The notes under the pieces are model-generated. The model did not search any database, was not told where the DNA came from, and saw nothing but the letters and a program-made list of their open reading frames with translations. A program made the translations under genes and the position numbers. A stretch of 64,000 nt of DNA, from NCBI GenBank assembly GCA_030077755.1, contig JAQJZZ010000012.1:1116001-1180000 (forward strand). The letters run 5' to 3'. This DNA comes from Filosporella fistucella (taxonomy: Eukaryota > Ascomycota > Leotiomycetes > Helotiales). Shown piece after piece: positions 22,744 to 34,841 of the stretch (positions within the stretch are counted from its first letter, which is position 1; each line of letters opens with the position of its first letter).

Positions 22744-24989
22744 CTACTCATCGGTGACCGAAGCGAACTTGTCAGTCATAGCTTGGATCAATTCCTCATA
22801 CTGTGTATTGTCAGCTAAATTCGCCCCACAGATCATGAAACATACCTTCTTGACAATCTTGTCCTCCCCTTCACTTGGAACCTCAAACTTCATGCTTCGG
22901 AGTTGCGATTGAAGATCGCTGGTAGCTTCTCGGACCTTGTTCCATGCTTGACCTTGTGCAATGGCTTTTTGAGCTTCGTCATGGAAACCCATCATAGCCT
23001 TCATCATCCACTCAGTCTTCCAAATAGGACAGAATTGATCGTAATCACTGTAACCGTTTTGTTGCAGGAAATCTTCCTTGATCAGAGAAGAGACATCGAG
23101 GGTGATCTTGTCGGGATCTGACAGAGCAGATTTTCCGACCAATTGCACAACTTGATCCAACTCTTCGGAATCGGTGAGAAGTTGCTTGATACGATCACGA
23201 AGTCTTGGGAACTCTGGGTAATCCTTCTCGTAGAATTTGTCCAATACGGTGGTGTATTTGCTGTAACTGAGGGAAGTGTTGATAGAGGGGAAATGCTTGC
23301 GTTGAGCAAGTTTCTTATCCAGACCCCAGAAGACCTGCACAATACCAAGGGTACTGCTAGTAACTGGATCTGAGAAATCACCACCGGGAGGGCTGACAGC
23401 ACCGACAATGCTGACACTACCTTCACGATTAGGGCTACCAAGAGCCTGAACCTTTCCGGCACGCTCGTAGAAACTGGCAAGCTTGGCACCCAAGTAAGCA
23501 GGGAAACCTTGATCAGCTGGCATTTCTCCCAAACGACCAGAAATCTCACGAAGAGCCTCAGCCCATCGAGATGTGGAATCAGCCATCATAGCAACATCCT
23601 TTCCTTGATCACGGAAATATTCAGCCCTACTACGAGTTAGTATTGTGAATCGAGATCCAGGAGTGGAGCAAATTGAAACATCCTCATCAGCTGTTTCACA
23701 GCAGATTTTAGGAGAGGTACAAAGATGAACATCACATACACTGTAATTCCGGTATAAATTGAAGCCTCACGGGCGGCGACGGGCATATTCGACGTATTGG
23801 CGATCAAAGTTGTACGCTTCATAATAGGTTCCTTCCGGCCATCGACATCGATGGAAAGTTCGGGGAAATCCATCAAAACTTCAGCCATTTCATTTCCACG
23901 TTCTCCACAACCGACATAGATGATAATGTCACTGTTGGAGAATTTGGACACAGACTGAGAAATAACAGTCTTTCCACAACCGAAAGCGCCTGGAATAGCA
24001 ACGGTTCCTCCCTGGACACTGGGGAAAAGGGCATCCAAGACACGCTGACCGACAATAAAAGGCTTGTCTGCAGCGAGCTTTTCGGTGGTTGGTCGTGGTA
24101 CACGGACTGGCCATGTATGCATCATGCTGTGTTCGGTCTTCTTTCCGTCGAACTCTACTTCGAGGATTTTCTGGTCTACTTTACTTTAGAAATATTAGTA
24201 TCGAGTTGATGGGTGTGGCAAAATTCAACGTACTAGCTTCCCTTCTCAGCAATCTTGGTGATAACACCCCGAGCACGAGGTGGAAAGAGAATCTTGTGGT
24301 CATCCAGGAGAGAGTTTTCCCAGACAGTTCCCCAAATATCTCCTCCAGTGATGTGATCTCCAACCTTCATCAATGGCTTGAAATCCCAGTCCTTTTCTCT
24401 GTTCAACGCTGGAGCCGCAATACCACGGGGAATATAGATACTGTTGGAAGCTTCTGCGATAGCTTTGAGAGGTCTTTGAATACCATCATAAATAGTCTCC
24501 ATCAATCCAGGGCCCAATTCGACAGACAAGGGCTTTCCACTTCGCATGACAGGGTCTCCTACAGTGACACCAGCTTCGCAACGTCAGCATCCTTTCTCAG
24601 AAATGATTGTATGCCATACCTGTCTCTTCGTAAACCTGGATGGTAGCTCTATCTGCTTCGATTCGAATGACCTCACCAACGAGGTTATCGTGACCGACTC
24701 GTACCTAAAGCTGTGAGCTTGTGCCACCTTCTAACAAAGACAAGGCACCCACCAATTCGTACATGGCAACTCCGATCATGTTCTCTGCCACCACGACGGG
24801 TCTTATATTGATCAGTGTTGTTGTGTGGAATTCGAATGAGCTTCACGTACCCAGAAACAGAGTAGATAGAACCTGGGAGAGCTACGTTAGCAAGACTTGG
24901 GCAGGCAGATGCATTGTTGACATACCATATTGCTCGTCGCCGTTCTCATCTCTCTCCACTTCCTTCTTTTGGTCCTTCTTTGGTCCCAT
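22744..24989 (-). CDS. VMA1: V-type proton ATPase catalytic subunit A
   Basis: Catalytic ATP-hydrolysing subunit of the V1 sector that acidifies the vacuole and other compartments. Eight exons (24926-24989, 24851-24872, 24753-24801, 24620-24704, 24234-24573, 23740-24183, 22846-23626, 22744-22800) give 613 residues, matching the family. The P-loop GAFGCGKT is at 252-259; [45 protein letters not shown] and [18 protein letters not shown] are all present. The second exon is only 22 nt. The site that holds an intein in some yeasts (between G and C of VGCGERG) is intact, so there is no intein. The start at 24989 gives a short charged N-terminus ([20 protein letters not shown]); the open frame continues upstream but without family similarity. 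Confidence 0.96.
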
Positions 24990-27246
24990 ACTGACGAGCT
25001 CTTGTGCAGGTGGGGATTCGATTAATCTAGGTGTTGGGGGTGGTGATCTGAAGAGCCCAGGTGATGGAGGTAGGGGAGGTAGCTCTGGGGGAAGCTCGTT
25101 GGACAAGCTAAGTCTTGAACTTGAGAGGGTTTCGATATTGCGAGTACGAATTAGGTCGTATAGTGAAGGTCGAGCTTTGAGGCGAGGTCGGAAGCCAACG
25201 TTCATCAACCTGTGCAAAGAGGATCAATTTGGCGGCGGTGTCAAATCGCAGCTGCTAGAGTAGTGTTGATGCAGACCTGATGCAGATGCAGCAGATACGG
25301 TAGGTTGGGTGCGGGATCTTGGGAGAGCTTTAGCGAGGAAAAGGAAATCGTAATTGATAAACGCCAATGCCCCCACTATGAGAGCAAGGGATCGGGATTT
25401 TGAGGACAAAGGTGATTTTTGAGACGGATATAGCGATCAATTCGACACAAATAAATGATCAAGATCAAGACACTGATGCCTATGCTAAGGTGAGTTTCTG
25501 ATGTGCTTGTTATTATCAGGTGGATAAGCGTTGAGTTGTCTCTTGGGTACGGTCTCCAGTAATATGGAACCTTAACAATACGGTGGCCGCTCTGCTCCTC
25601 CAAACCTCGATACGCAAAAGTAAAGCGGCGGTCCTCGGGTTTGAGCGTTTGGATTGTAAACATTGTCGATTGGTAGAGAAAAGACGTATAAGATATTTCT
25701 GATGTTCAACAAGTCATCTGTTATGGGAGCGTGTACTGATGTACCGCCTATAAAGGTGAATATTTGCTATAGTCACACAAGTGCATCGTCTGCAAAAGTT
25801 GACCTCTACTACTCAACGACGCTGCTTTCGAAACAACCACGAACTACGGAGGACAATTCTATCTTGAACATTATTCAGGTGAGCAAAAACATGTGAGAAG
25901 AATGATAGAATAAAGCATCGTTTCTCCCTACAGAATATCCGATAAAGTTATAGGGTAATAATGCGTTGCTATCAGTTTTCGAGGTTTGAGGAAAGGATGC
26001 TAGGATAGGTAGTTCTTGATAAGGGCCGGCCCGGGACTTAATCAATGCAGCAACTCAACAAACACATCATATGCTATAAAGTAGATATATTGCATGTGCT
26101 TATTTTTCCAAAGGATACATAGACTTGAAGGAACTCAGTTGTTGGGCAGCACCTCGTAGAACTTCAATTTGCATTACACTGTACTGATTTCTGGAATACA
26201 CATCACAATTGGATACCCAGGCCGAGGGTAGACAACTCAGGATTAATCATAGGTAGAAGTAAAACCGCAACTGGAATTCACTATCACAAACTTGATATGA
26301 AAGGGAGTACACTTTCTTGATCCATGATAAATCCTACAACAAACTCTCCGCTCTCACCCTTTATTCTCTGCCGCCTCTGCCCTGCCTCGCATACTCTCTC
26401 CCCCTCCATCACATGGCGAAGTTGCGCCTGATCGAGATAACTGAACAGCAAGTTCCAGGCTTTACAGCCAACCGTCGTGCACTATTCGGAATCCTGACCC
26501 GCTCTGAAGTCGGGCCTAGCCCCAACTTCGATAGTACAACCATACTACCGCTACCTCCACTGCTACCCTTCAACATACATCACCGACATCTCACACCTCT
26601 TACTGCATTTCTGCCATAATACACCTTTCAAGAATGACCATATCCAGCAGACCCTCCCAAAGACCTCTGGATATCGCGTTGTTCGGCATCCACGCACCTT
26701 CAGACTGACTGATTAAACACTTCCAGCTCAACGACACCAGTCCAAGCTCGAATCGGATAAATCCAAACGTCACCACCCACGCCAACCACCTCACAACTAC
26801 TACAAAAACCGCACGAGACAGATATCTGGATATCAAGTCTCCAGATTCGACTCTCGAAAGCCATATTACCAAGCGGCACTCCCGCAGAAGTCGTCCTGGC
26901 TGACGATCGCTCCCAACCTTTTATATCATCCCCATCCACCTCCGACGACCCATCCACCCCGACAAACCCATCTATACCACCCAGCACAACTTTCTCAGCC
27001 CCAAATCCAAACACTCAAAGATTACGAGACTTAGCACAGCAGGAAGATACAAATACACCAAGCACAGTTTCCTCCGACGGCCTTGAATACTTTACACCAG
27101 GCCCGGCGTCTATCCTCGGTCGCAGACGTCGAGATCAGGACGAAGAATCAGAGGACCTCGAAGAAATCAGCCAGAGTCGGCGAGACTCTGCGGAACAGGA
27201 GGTAGGAAACGAACACCGTCATAAGAGAAGGCGCCAAGGTATTAGA
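24990..27246. other. Divergent intergenic region, VMA1 / Gid7-like gene
   Basis: Contains the promoter of VMA1. A 95-codon frame on the minus strand (25376-25663) starts with ATG and has one hydrophobic segment, but I see no relatives and do not call it. From about 26757 to 27246 the frame of the WD40 gene is open and encodes a Ser/Pro-rich then acidic/basic sequence (ending KRRRQGIR) without an ATG, so an upstream spliced exon is likely but was not found. Confidence 0.5.
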
Positions 27247-29283
27247 ATGAAAGCAGAGGGGGACAGTAATAATGCCAACGGTACCTCGAGGCCATTCTCA
27301 AATGGATCCGGGGCATCCCCTCTGCATAAAGCTGCAATTTCTAACTCGGCAAACGGTACACGAAGGTCATCGGTAGCTATGAATGGTTCCAGTACAAATG
27401 GCCATTCGGGGGTGAAGGCCAAGCCATCTTATTTCGACCATGACAGGGAAGAAGTAACCAGGATATTAATACAAGCTCTGACGGACTTGGGTTATAGTAA
27501 CGCTGCGTCAAACTTGAGTCAAGAAAGTGGTTACAGCCTGGAGAGTCCCACTGTTGCAAAATTCCGAAATTCTGTTCTGGCAGGAGACTGGTCTCAAGCG
27601 GAAGACCTATTATTCGGAGACACACTAGAAGGAGGGGGCGTCAGTATTGATGGATCAGGATTGGTTCTGCGAGACGGTGTAAACAGAAATGTTATGAGAT
27701 TCCAACTACGAAGGCAGAAATTCTTAGAGTTATTGGAGCAACGAGATACTGGAAGGGCTCTGATGGTTCTTCGACTGGAACTGACGCCTCTCTACCAAGA
27801 TACTACTCAGCTTCACTTCCTTTCCAGGTAAGAGAGTCGATGACGGTGCAACGTTATTTGCTAATTTTCTTCAGTCTCCTGATGTGCCAGTCAACTGAGG
27901 ATCTGAAAGCCAAAGCAGAATGGGACGGGGCAGATGGGGAATCCAGACATCATCTACTATCAGAATTATCCAGTATGTGATGTAATCCGAATTTACTGGT
28001 CAATATTTAACTCAAGAAACAGAATGTATATCTCCCTCAGTTATGTTGCCAGAACATCGCTTGGCCATCCTTCTCGATCAGGTAAAAAGGCATCAAATTT
28101 CAAACTGTCTATACCACAATACAGCTTCATCGCCATCTCTATATCAGGATCACTCTTGTGACCGGAGTCACTTCCCAATACATCCGATCCTGGAGCTTAA
28201 CAAGCACTCTGGCGAGGTGTGGCAAGTAAAGTTTTCAAATGACGGGTCGAAGCTGGCAACGTGTGGGCAAGACGGGACATGTCTTATCTACGAAGTGGGA
28301 TCTTTTGAAATCCTGCAAAGCTTTGCAATTCCAGAAAAGGGGATTGCCTCGTTTGCATGGAGTCCTGATGATTCCAAGATGGTCACATGTGCAAGAGATT
28401 GCACAGCCTTTTTATGGGACGTACATGTAAGTTTTAGTTTTCAGCTGAGTTGGTATGTAATTTAACTGACAAAATCAGACCGGAAGAAGTCTCAAGCGGC
28501 TCCCTAAATTTGGGGAACCTGTCAGCAGTTGTGTATGGGCTCCAGACGGACAAAGTTTCGTTACGGGATGTCTCGACAAGGTACGAAGTTTATGCCAGTG
28601 GAACCTCGATGGCGAATTGATTTACGACTGGGGGCGAAGCCACAGAATACAAGATTTGGCCATTTCACCCAATGGCCAATATCTAGTGGCAATGAATAAC
28701 GAGACAACCATTTATGTTTACAATTTTGTTACCCGGGAATTAGAATACCCATTGGATATGGGTACCGGGTTAGCCTCGATAAGTATTAGTCGGGACTCGC
28801 GATGCCTGCTTGTCAACACAGTGGATGGTGAAGCTCACATGCTGAATTTGGCTGAACGAGGGGAAACCATTCGACTTTTCCAGTCAGCAGATAAGGGAGG
28901 GAAATTTGTCATTCGAGCAGCATTTGGTGGCGCCAGCGAAAGTTTCGTGATTGTTGGTGGTGAAGGTATATGAAACGATTCCCTTAAATGCGGTATTTTG
29001 CTAACTGTCCTATCAGAGGGTAACATCTATATTTGGCACAAAGATACCGGCCATCTGATAGAAAAGCTAAAGCACGGCTCGGGATCTTGCAATGCCGTAG
29101 CTTGGAGTCCTACAAATCCTTCAATGTTTGCCTCTGTGGGTGATGATCAAGTAGTCCGAATGTGAGCCACCCTTCCAGGGCTTCCAGCACAACAAATTGA
29201 CACTAAATAGATGGGCCAATGCACTTCCGGAACTTCAAAAAGGGCCAAACTACCGCGCACCCCGACAATTAAATGGGCGATAA
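27247..29283 (+). CDS. GID7: LisH-CTLH-WD40 protein, Gid7/WDR26 homologue
   Basis: Subunit of the GID/CTLH E3 ubiquitin ligase, which in yeast degrades gluconeogenic enzymes when glucose returns. Six exons (27247-27827, 27875-27972, 28023-28426, 28479-28965, 29017-29161, 29211-29283) give 595 residues from the first usable ATG. A LisH motif lies near residues 64-96 (EEVTRILIQALTDLGY), then CTLH (FLELLEQRDTGRALMVLR, LSKCISPSVMLPEHRL), then WD40 repeats from about residue 235: HSGEVWQVKFSNDGSKLATC, FAWSPDDSKMVTC, VWAPDGQSFVTGCLDK, VAWSPTNPSMFASVGDDQVV. The last small exon adds RIWANALPELQKG. The 5' end is uncertain: the frame is open for about 490 nt upstream with a nuclear-localisation-like KRRRQ, so the true protein is probably longer. 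Confidence 0.9.
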
Positions 29284-30236
29284 CACAGTATTTAATCAAA
29301 CCAACGAACAATGCATAGGACGGCGCAACAAGGGCACAGTTGACCTAACTGGGTACTTAGCATCGGGTGGGCGAAGGTGTAGTAGAAGAGCATTTGGAGG
29401 TCTGGCATTTGATAGGCGTCTCGGGATGGCGTGACTGGTACTCGGAGTAAGGATCTTTAATTTTCTCGTCGCGTGGGCTTAGATGCGTAGATTGAGTATA
29501 TGGGGCATACGGCGAGTGTATTTAAGTAGGTATGGATGGATACCTTACATATGCCACGAGCTTTGAAAATATCTATCAATATGTGAATATTTTGTGCAGT
29601 ATATAATGATTTGAGACGAAGTTATTGTTATGGGAAGGAAGAAATTGTGCTTGTAATGCTCGGTCGATACGGTCCGAGAAATCAGACCCGAAACACCATT
29701 ATGATCCCTTTGAATTTGTAAATAAACGCAGAAGTGATATCTTGAGGACTTCCTAGGGGATTAAATAAACTTTATGTTGGTGATTTTCTGAGAGAAAGCA
29801 AACCTCAAATTCGTATGACTCTGGGGTTGAAAAAATGTACCAGGCATATTAGGGAGAATAAGAGTATTCAATTCTACCGATGGCAAGTTAGCATGGTTGA
29901 ACTTAACAAATTTTGTAGAGATTGGGATCGACTAGTTTCCCATTACTCTTAGAAATTTTTCGAAGTTTGTGATTGCCCTTTGGAGACGAATGAGTGATTT
30001 TTGTTATTCTCACTCGAAAGCTTTGAATATCTGGATTTCTGGAGATAAATATTTATAGATCTCTCAATCGGGAGTATTTTGGATAGATGTCACGTTCTCA
30101 ACTGAACAACTAGAACTGGTCGAGAATGAATAAATACTTTTGATGTTGATTTGATACCTAGCCTCTCCGGGCTCAACTTTCCACATCCGCCACATTCCAA
30201 TCACTCTCTATTCGCAGCTTCAATTTTCTTCACACC
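29284..30236. other. Intergenic, convergent 3' ends
   Basis: Lies between the 3' ends of the Gid7-like gene and the ribokinase gene. AT-rich, with no coding or structured RNA feature recognised. Confidence 0.6.
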
Positions 30237-31440
30237 CTAAATATCAACCTCATCCGCCCAAGGAATCGCACTTTGTGCCCCACTCTTCTCCACTGTCCTT
30301 CCCGCCGCTCTACAAGCCCTCCGTACCACAGCTTCCAAATCCATCTCTCCTCCCTTCACAACCTCCACCGCATACGCACCTACGAACGTATCCCCGGCTG
30401 CAGTAGTATCCACCACTTTCCTAACCTTCTCTGCTTGCACCATCCCATTGCCTTTACCATTAGCCCAAAATGCTCCTTTAGAGCCAAGAGTGATGACTAT
30501 GTTCTTAACTCCCTTTTGAAGGAATTCGTCCGTGATACTGCTCCATTGGAAGTCTGGGACTGAGACAGAAGATAGGGAGCGGGAAGTTAGGAGAGCGGCT
30601 TCGGTTTCATTGACGATTAGGTGGGTTATGCATGGGTATGCAGTTTCTGGGAGCGGAACGGCTGGAGCGGGGTTGAACAGGATGGGAATCTGAGAGGCTG
30701 AGGCTGTGGCAAGGATTTGGAGGACAGTTTCGAGGGGAATCTCTAGTTGGAGGATTAGGAGGGAGGGTTGGGGTGTTCCAAAGGAGGAGGCGGTGATGAA
30801 AGATGATGGCTGGAGAGAGTGGTTTGCGCCTGGGGATAGGAGGATACGGTTTTCGCCTGTTGTGGACTACGTTTGTTAGTCGTGTGCTTTTTCTTGAGTC
30901 GGCTGGGCAATATGATTGTGTCAAACCACCCAGAATAATCCACACTTGATTATTGTTCAGAAAATTACTTGGTGCCTCAATGACTTTAGAGAGTACAATT
31001 CTTGTAGGAACATGGACTTTCCAATAGAAGTTTCAACAACTTCCGGCAACATAAGGCAAAGAATGAGAATTTGAATTTCGAACGAACAATGTACATACCT
31101 CAACAAGAATAACAGCCACTCCCGTAGAACCAGGGACGGTCTTCACAAGAGCAGTATCAATGAATGATGCCTTCAGACCATCTATCAGAGGAGCACCGAA
31201 TTCGTCAGAGCCCACTGCTCCAATCATTTTTACTTCGACATCCGGAGTGAATTTCTCACTAGAGTTCGGATTTGGACGTGAGAGGCGTGCACAAGCAACA
31301 GCTTGATTTGCTCCCTTACCTCCCGAACCAGTGGAAAAAGAGGATGCGGTTAAGGTTTCACCTCCTGAAGGAACGCGGGGAGTGGTGGTGACGAGGTCGG
31401 TATTCAGGGAACCAATGATGGTAATGGTTTTGGGTGACAT
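30237..31440 (-). CDS. RBK1: Ribokinase (PfkB family)
   Basis: Phosphorylates D-ribose to ribose 5-phosphate with ATP; cytosolic. Two exons (31099-31440 and 30237-30866) with a 232-nt intron, long for this window, give 323 residues, the usual size. The N-terminus has IIGSLNTDLVTTTPRVPSGGET and the PfkB signature 1 region GSGGKGANQAVACARL. The C-terminus has signature 2, DTTAAGDTFVGAYA, where GD supplies the catalytic aspartate. The middle includes NPAPAVPLPETAYP and LIVNETEA, typical of ribokinase. The start at 31440 places the first strand at once after the Met, as in relatives. Head to head with VPS1 across about 1.07 kb. Confidence 0.95.
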
Positions 31441-32507
31441 TTTGATGTTTGATGGACTTGGAGTGGTCGTATGTTTTTCGATGGCCAGGGGGAAATATGA
31501 GATCCCGTTCCACTGTCGGCAATATGCGTAAACGGAAACTTGACCTCGAGTGCCAGGACGCCAACAACTTGTAATAGCGACTTTCTATGCTGCTTTTCAA
31601 GCGGCTCCGAGAGTCTATCAATTTGATGTTGGATGTGCAATAATGCTTGTGCTCGTCAGGAGGCTATTGTGGATATTCAATCAGTAAAAGTCTTTGAATC
31701 GCATGTTTATCAAATCTGCGCCGCGCTCTGCTCGTAGGCTTAGCCAAGAGGTAGGCCAATCTTTGATGTGGCTTCTACCGTTAACAAGTAGAGCTCCAAG
31801 TAGAAAAAATAATCCGTAGCATAGTCAGAAGTATGACCCGTGCCATATGACCAAATGGTCATATCCACCTGAGTGAGAACTCACGTGGTGTGATTAAACG
31901 GAAGCCTGAAACAGTCGCCGAGGATGTCGTATTGTCCTCGTAAGCTCAAGTAGAGGCAAGACCTCAATTCGAGACTTTCAAATGTCTACCTAGGTAGGGG
32001 TATTGCTTAATTCTTGAGTGGCTGAGGAGCAACTGGGGGAACATGACAATTCGCGTGAGTACTAGTATTCGCAAACATGAACTCATGTCGCAGACTGCAG
32101 TTGACTTTTGGAGCAAGTGAAGTAGCGTGCATGAGTCAATATGATAATTGAATAGAAATTGCAAGCATGAACAAAAGAATCATAGTTAATACTTACTCTA
32201 AGGCTTAATCTCGATCAGAAATCGGTAGCAAGTATTGTCGAACTTGAGGGTCAATCCGGTGCTAAACCTCGTCAAAATAGAAAGTTAACTGTGGCTGTGT
32301 AACTATCCACGCTTAAACAAGCCACACCACACCCAAACGTCGCCAACTTGCTGCGTATGCACCTGCACGATCAACAACATCCAGAACATTCACAAGCCAG
32401 CTGTGAACACAACACTTTAAAACTCCCGCCTTGGCCACAATATTATACTCGAACCATCTACACATACAGTGATTATCGCACATCATCAACCTCTTCTAAT
32501 TCTAGCT
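31441..32507. promoter_or_regulatory. Divergent region between ribokinase and VPS1
   Basis: Both genes start away from this 1067-bp region. Short open frames only. No strong palindrome or TATA box stands out. Confidence 0.5.
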
Positions 32508-34841
32508 ATGGCGGCGGCAGGCGGTATCTCAGACCCTGGTCTCATAACGTCAGAGCCCCCCTTGATAACTCTTTGCGCCGGAATGCTAATAGACCCGGCA
32601 GGCTGGTGAACAAGTTACAAGATGTATTTACGACTGTAGGAGTACAAAATCCTATCGATCTTCCTCAAATAGTGGTGGTAGGCAGTCAGTCGAGTGGAAA
32701 GAGTTCTGTGCTGGAAAACATAGTAGGACGAGACTTGTGAGCCGCCACATAGCCTCAACAGAGACATAGCTAACAGTCGCATCTAGTTTACCTCGAGGAA
32801 CCGGTATTGTAACAAGAAGGCCGCTTGTTTTGCAACTCATCAACCGTCAACCAGCTGCGAAGACAAATGGAGTCAAGGCTGAGGAGATCTCCACGAAAGA
32901 TGATAAGGAGGCAAATGCTGATGAATGGGGAGAGTTCTTGCATATCCCGGGTCAGAAATTCCATGACTTCAACAAAATTCGAGATGAAATCGTGAAAGAG
33001 ACAGAAGCAAAGACTGGTCGCAATGCTGGAATTTCGCCCGCTCCAATCAACCTTCGAATATACTCCCCAAACGTCCTCACACTTACCCTGGTAGATCTGC
33101 CAGGTCTCACAAAGGTGCCGGTTGGAGATCAGCCAAGGGACATTGAGAGACAGATCAAGGAGATGGTTCTGAAGCAAATCAGCAAGCCGAATGCTATTAT
33201 TCTTGCGGTTACACCAGCCAACTCCGATTTAGCAAACTCGGATGGGCTGAAGCTTGCTAGAGAAGTTGATCCTGAAGGTCAGAGGACAATTGGTGTTCTC
33301 ACCAAGGTCGATTTGATGGACGAAGGTACCGATGTTGTGGATATTCTGGCAGGACGAATCATTCCTCTGAGATTAGGATACGTACCAGTCGTAAACAGAG
33401 GACAGAGGGATATCGATAATAAGAAGGTTATCACAGCGGCGTTGGAGAACGAGAAGAATTTCTTCGAGAACCACAAGGCATACAGAAACAAGAGCTCGTA
33501 TTGCGGAACACCATACCTCGCGAGAAAGCTTAACCTGATTTTGATGATGCACATCAAACAGACCCTGCCAGATATCAAGGCACGCATTTCGAATTCGCTA
33601 CAAAAGTATTCAACAGAACTGCAAGGTCTCGGGGATTCCATGCTTGGAAACAGTGCAAATATTGTACTAAACATTATCACCGAATTTTCAAATGAGTGGC
33701 GAACAGTCTTGGAAGGAAATAATACCGAACTTTCCAGTGTCGAGTTGTCAGGAGGTGCTAGAATCAGTTTCGTTTTCCATGAACTATACGCAAATGGTGT
33801 TAAGGCAGTTGATCCTTTCGATCAAGTCAAGGATATTGACATCAGAACCATACTCTACAACTCCTCTGGATCATCGCCGGCTCTTTTTGTTGGCACTACA
33901 GCCTTTGAATTGATTGTCAAACAGCAAATCAAGCGCTTGGAGGAACCAAGTTTGAAGTGTGTTTCTTTGGTGTACGATGAACTTGTCCGAATTCTCACAC
34001 AATTACTTGGCAAGCAATTGTTTCGTAGATATCCTCAGCTCAAAGAGAAGTTCCATGCCGTTGTAATCAACTTCTTTAAGAAGGTGATGGATCCTACAAA
34101 CAAGTTGGTTAGGGATTTAGTAGCAATGGAGGCGTGCTATATCAACACCGGGCATCCAGATTTCCTGAATGGTCACAGGGTAAGTTTAATCCATGTTTCC
34201 GAAACAAAACATACTAATTCATCAGGCCATGGCTCTCGTCAACGAGAAACACAGTGCGGCAAAGCCCGTACAGGTGGACCCCAAAACAGGCAAGCCAATG
34301 CCACAATCTGCTACTCCAGTCCGAGCAGCTAGCCCTACCTTGGATTCCCTCAACGATGCGAATGGTGGATTCTTTGGAAGTTTCTTTGCCTCCAAGAACA
34401 AAAAGAAGATGGCTGCAATGGAAGCCCCACCACCAACTCTGAAAGCATCTGGAACCCTGTCAGAGCGGGAAGGGATTGAGGTCGAGGTCATCAGTAAGTT
34501 TGGAGATCCGCATCTACCCGGCCGCAACTAACAATGCTAGAACTTCTTATCAACTCCTACTACAATATTGTCAAGCGAACCATGATCGACATGGTACCCA
34601 AGGCGATCATGCTCAACCTCGTCCAGTAAGTTCATCTCTTTCTTGCACAATAACCCTGCTGACATGTCATAGATTCACAAAGGATGAGATGCAACGCGAA
34701 CTCCTCGAGAATATGTACCGTACCGATACCCTCGATGAGCTACTCAAGGAGTCCGATTACACCATCCGACGGAGAAAGGAGTGCCAACAAATGGTGGAAT
34801 CGTTGTCACGTGCGAGCGAGATCGTCAGCCAAGTGCAATAA
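32508..34841 (+). CDS. VPS1: Dynamin-related GTPase Vps1
   Basis: Large self-assembling GTPase for membrane fission in vacuolar sorting, endosome and peroxisome division. Six exons (32508-32548, 32602-32736, 32787-34179, 34226-34493, 34541-34625, 34673-34841) give 696 residues, close to yeast Vps1. The tiny first exon encodes [15 protein letters not shown]1 GSQSSGKS lies at 41-48; further on are [11 protein letters not shown] (G2), DLPGLTKV (G3) and TKVDLMDEG (G4). Middle and GED regions follow: [20 protein letters not shown] and [18 protein letters not shown]. The variable insert before the GED carries [15 protein letters not shown]. No PH domain, as expected for Vps1. The start is fixed by the family N-terminus, which appears only when intron 32549-32601 is removed. 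Confidence 0.96.

Noticed and set aside
22744..24989. Intein in VMA1
   Set aside because: The usual insertion site is intact and the protein is of normal uninterrupted length.
25376..25663. 95-codon ATG frame upstream of VMA1 with one hydrophobic segment
   Set aside because: No family similarity, Kozak context weak; more likely leader or promoter DNA.
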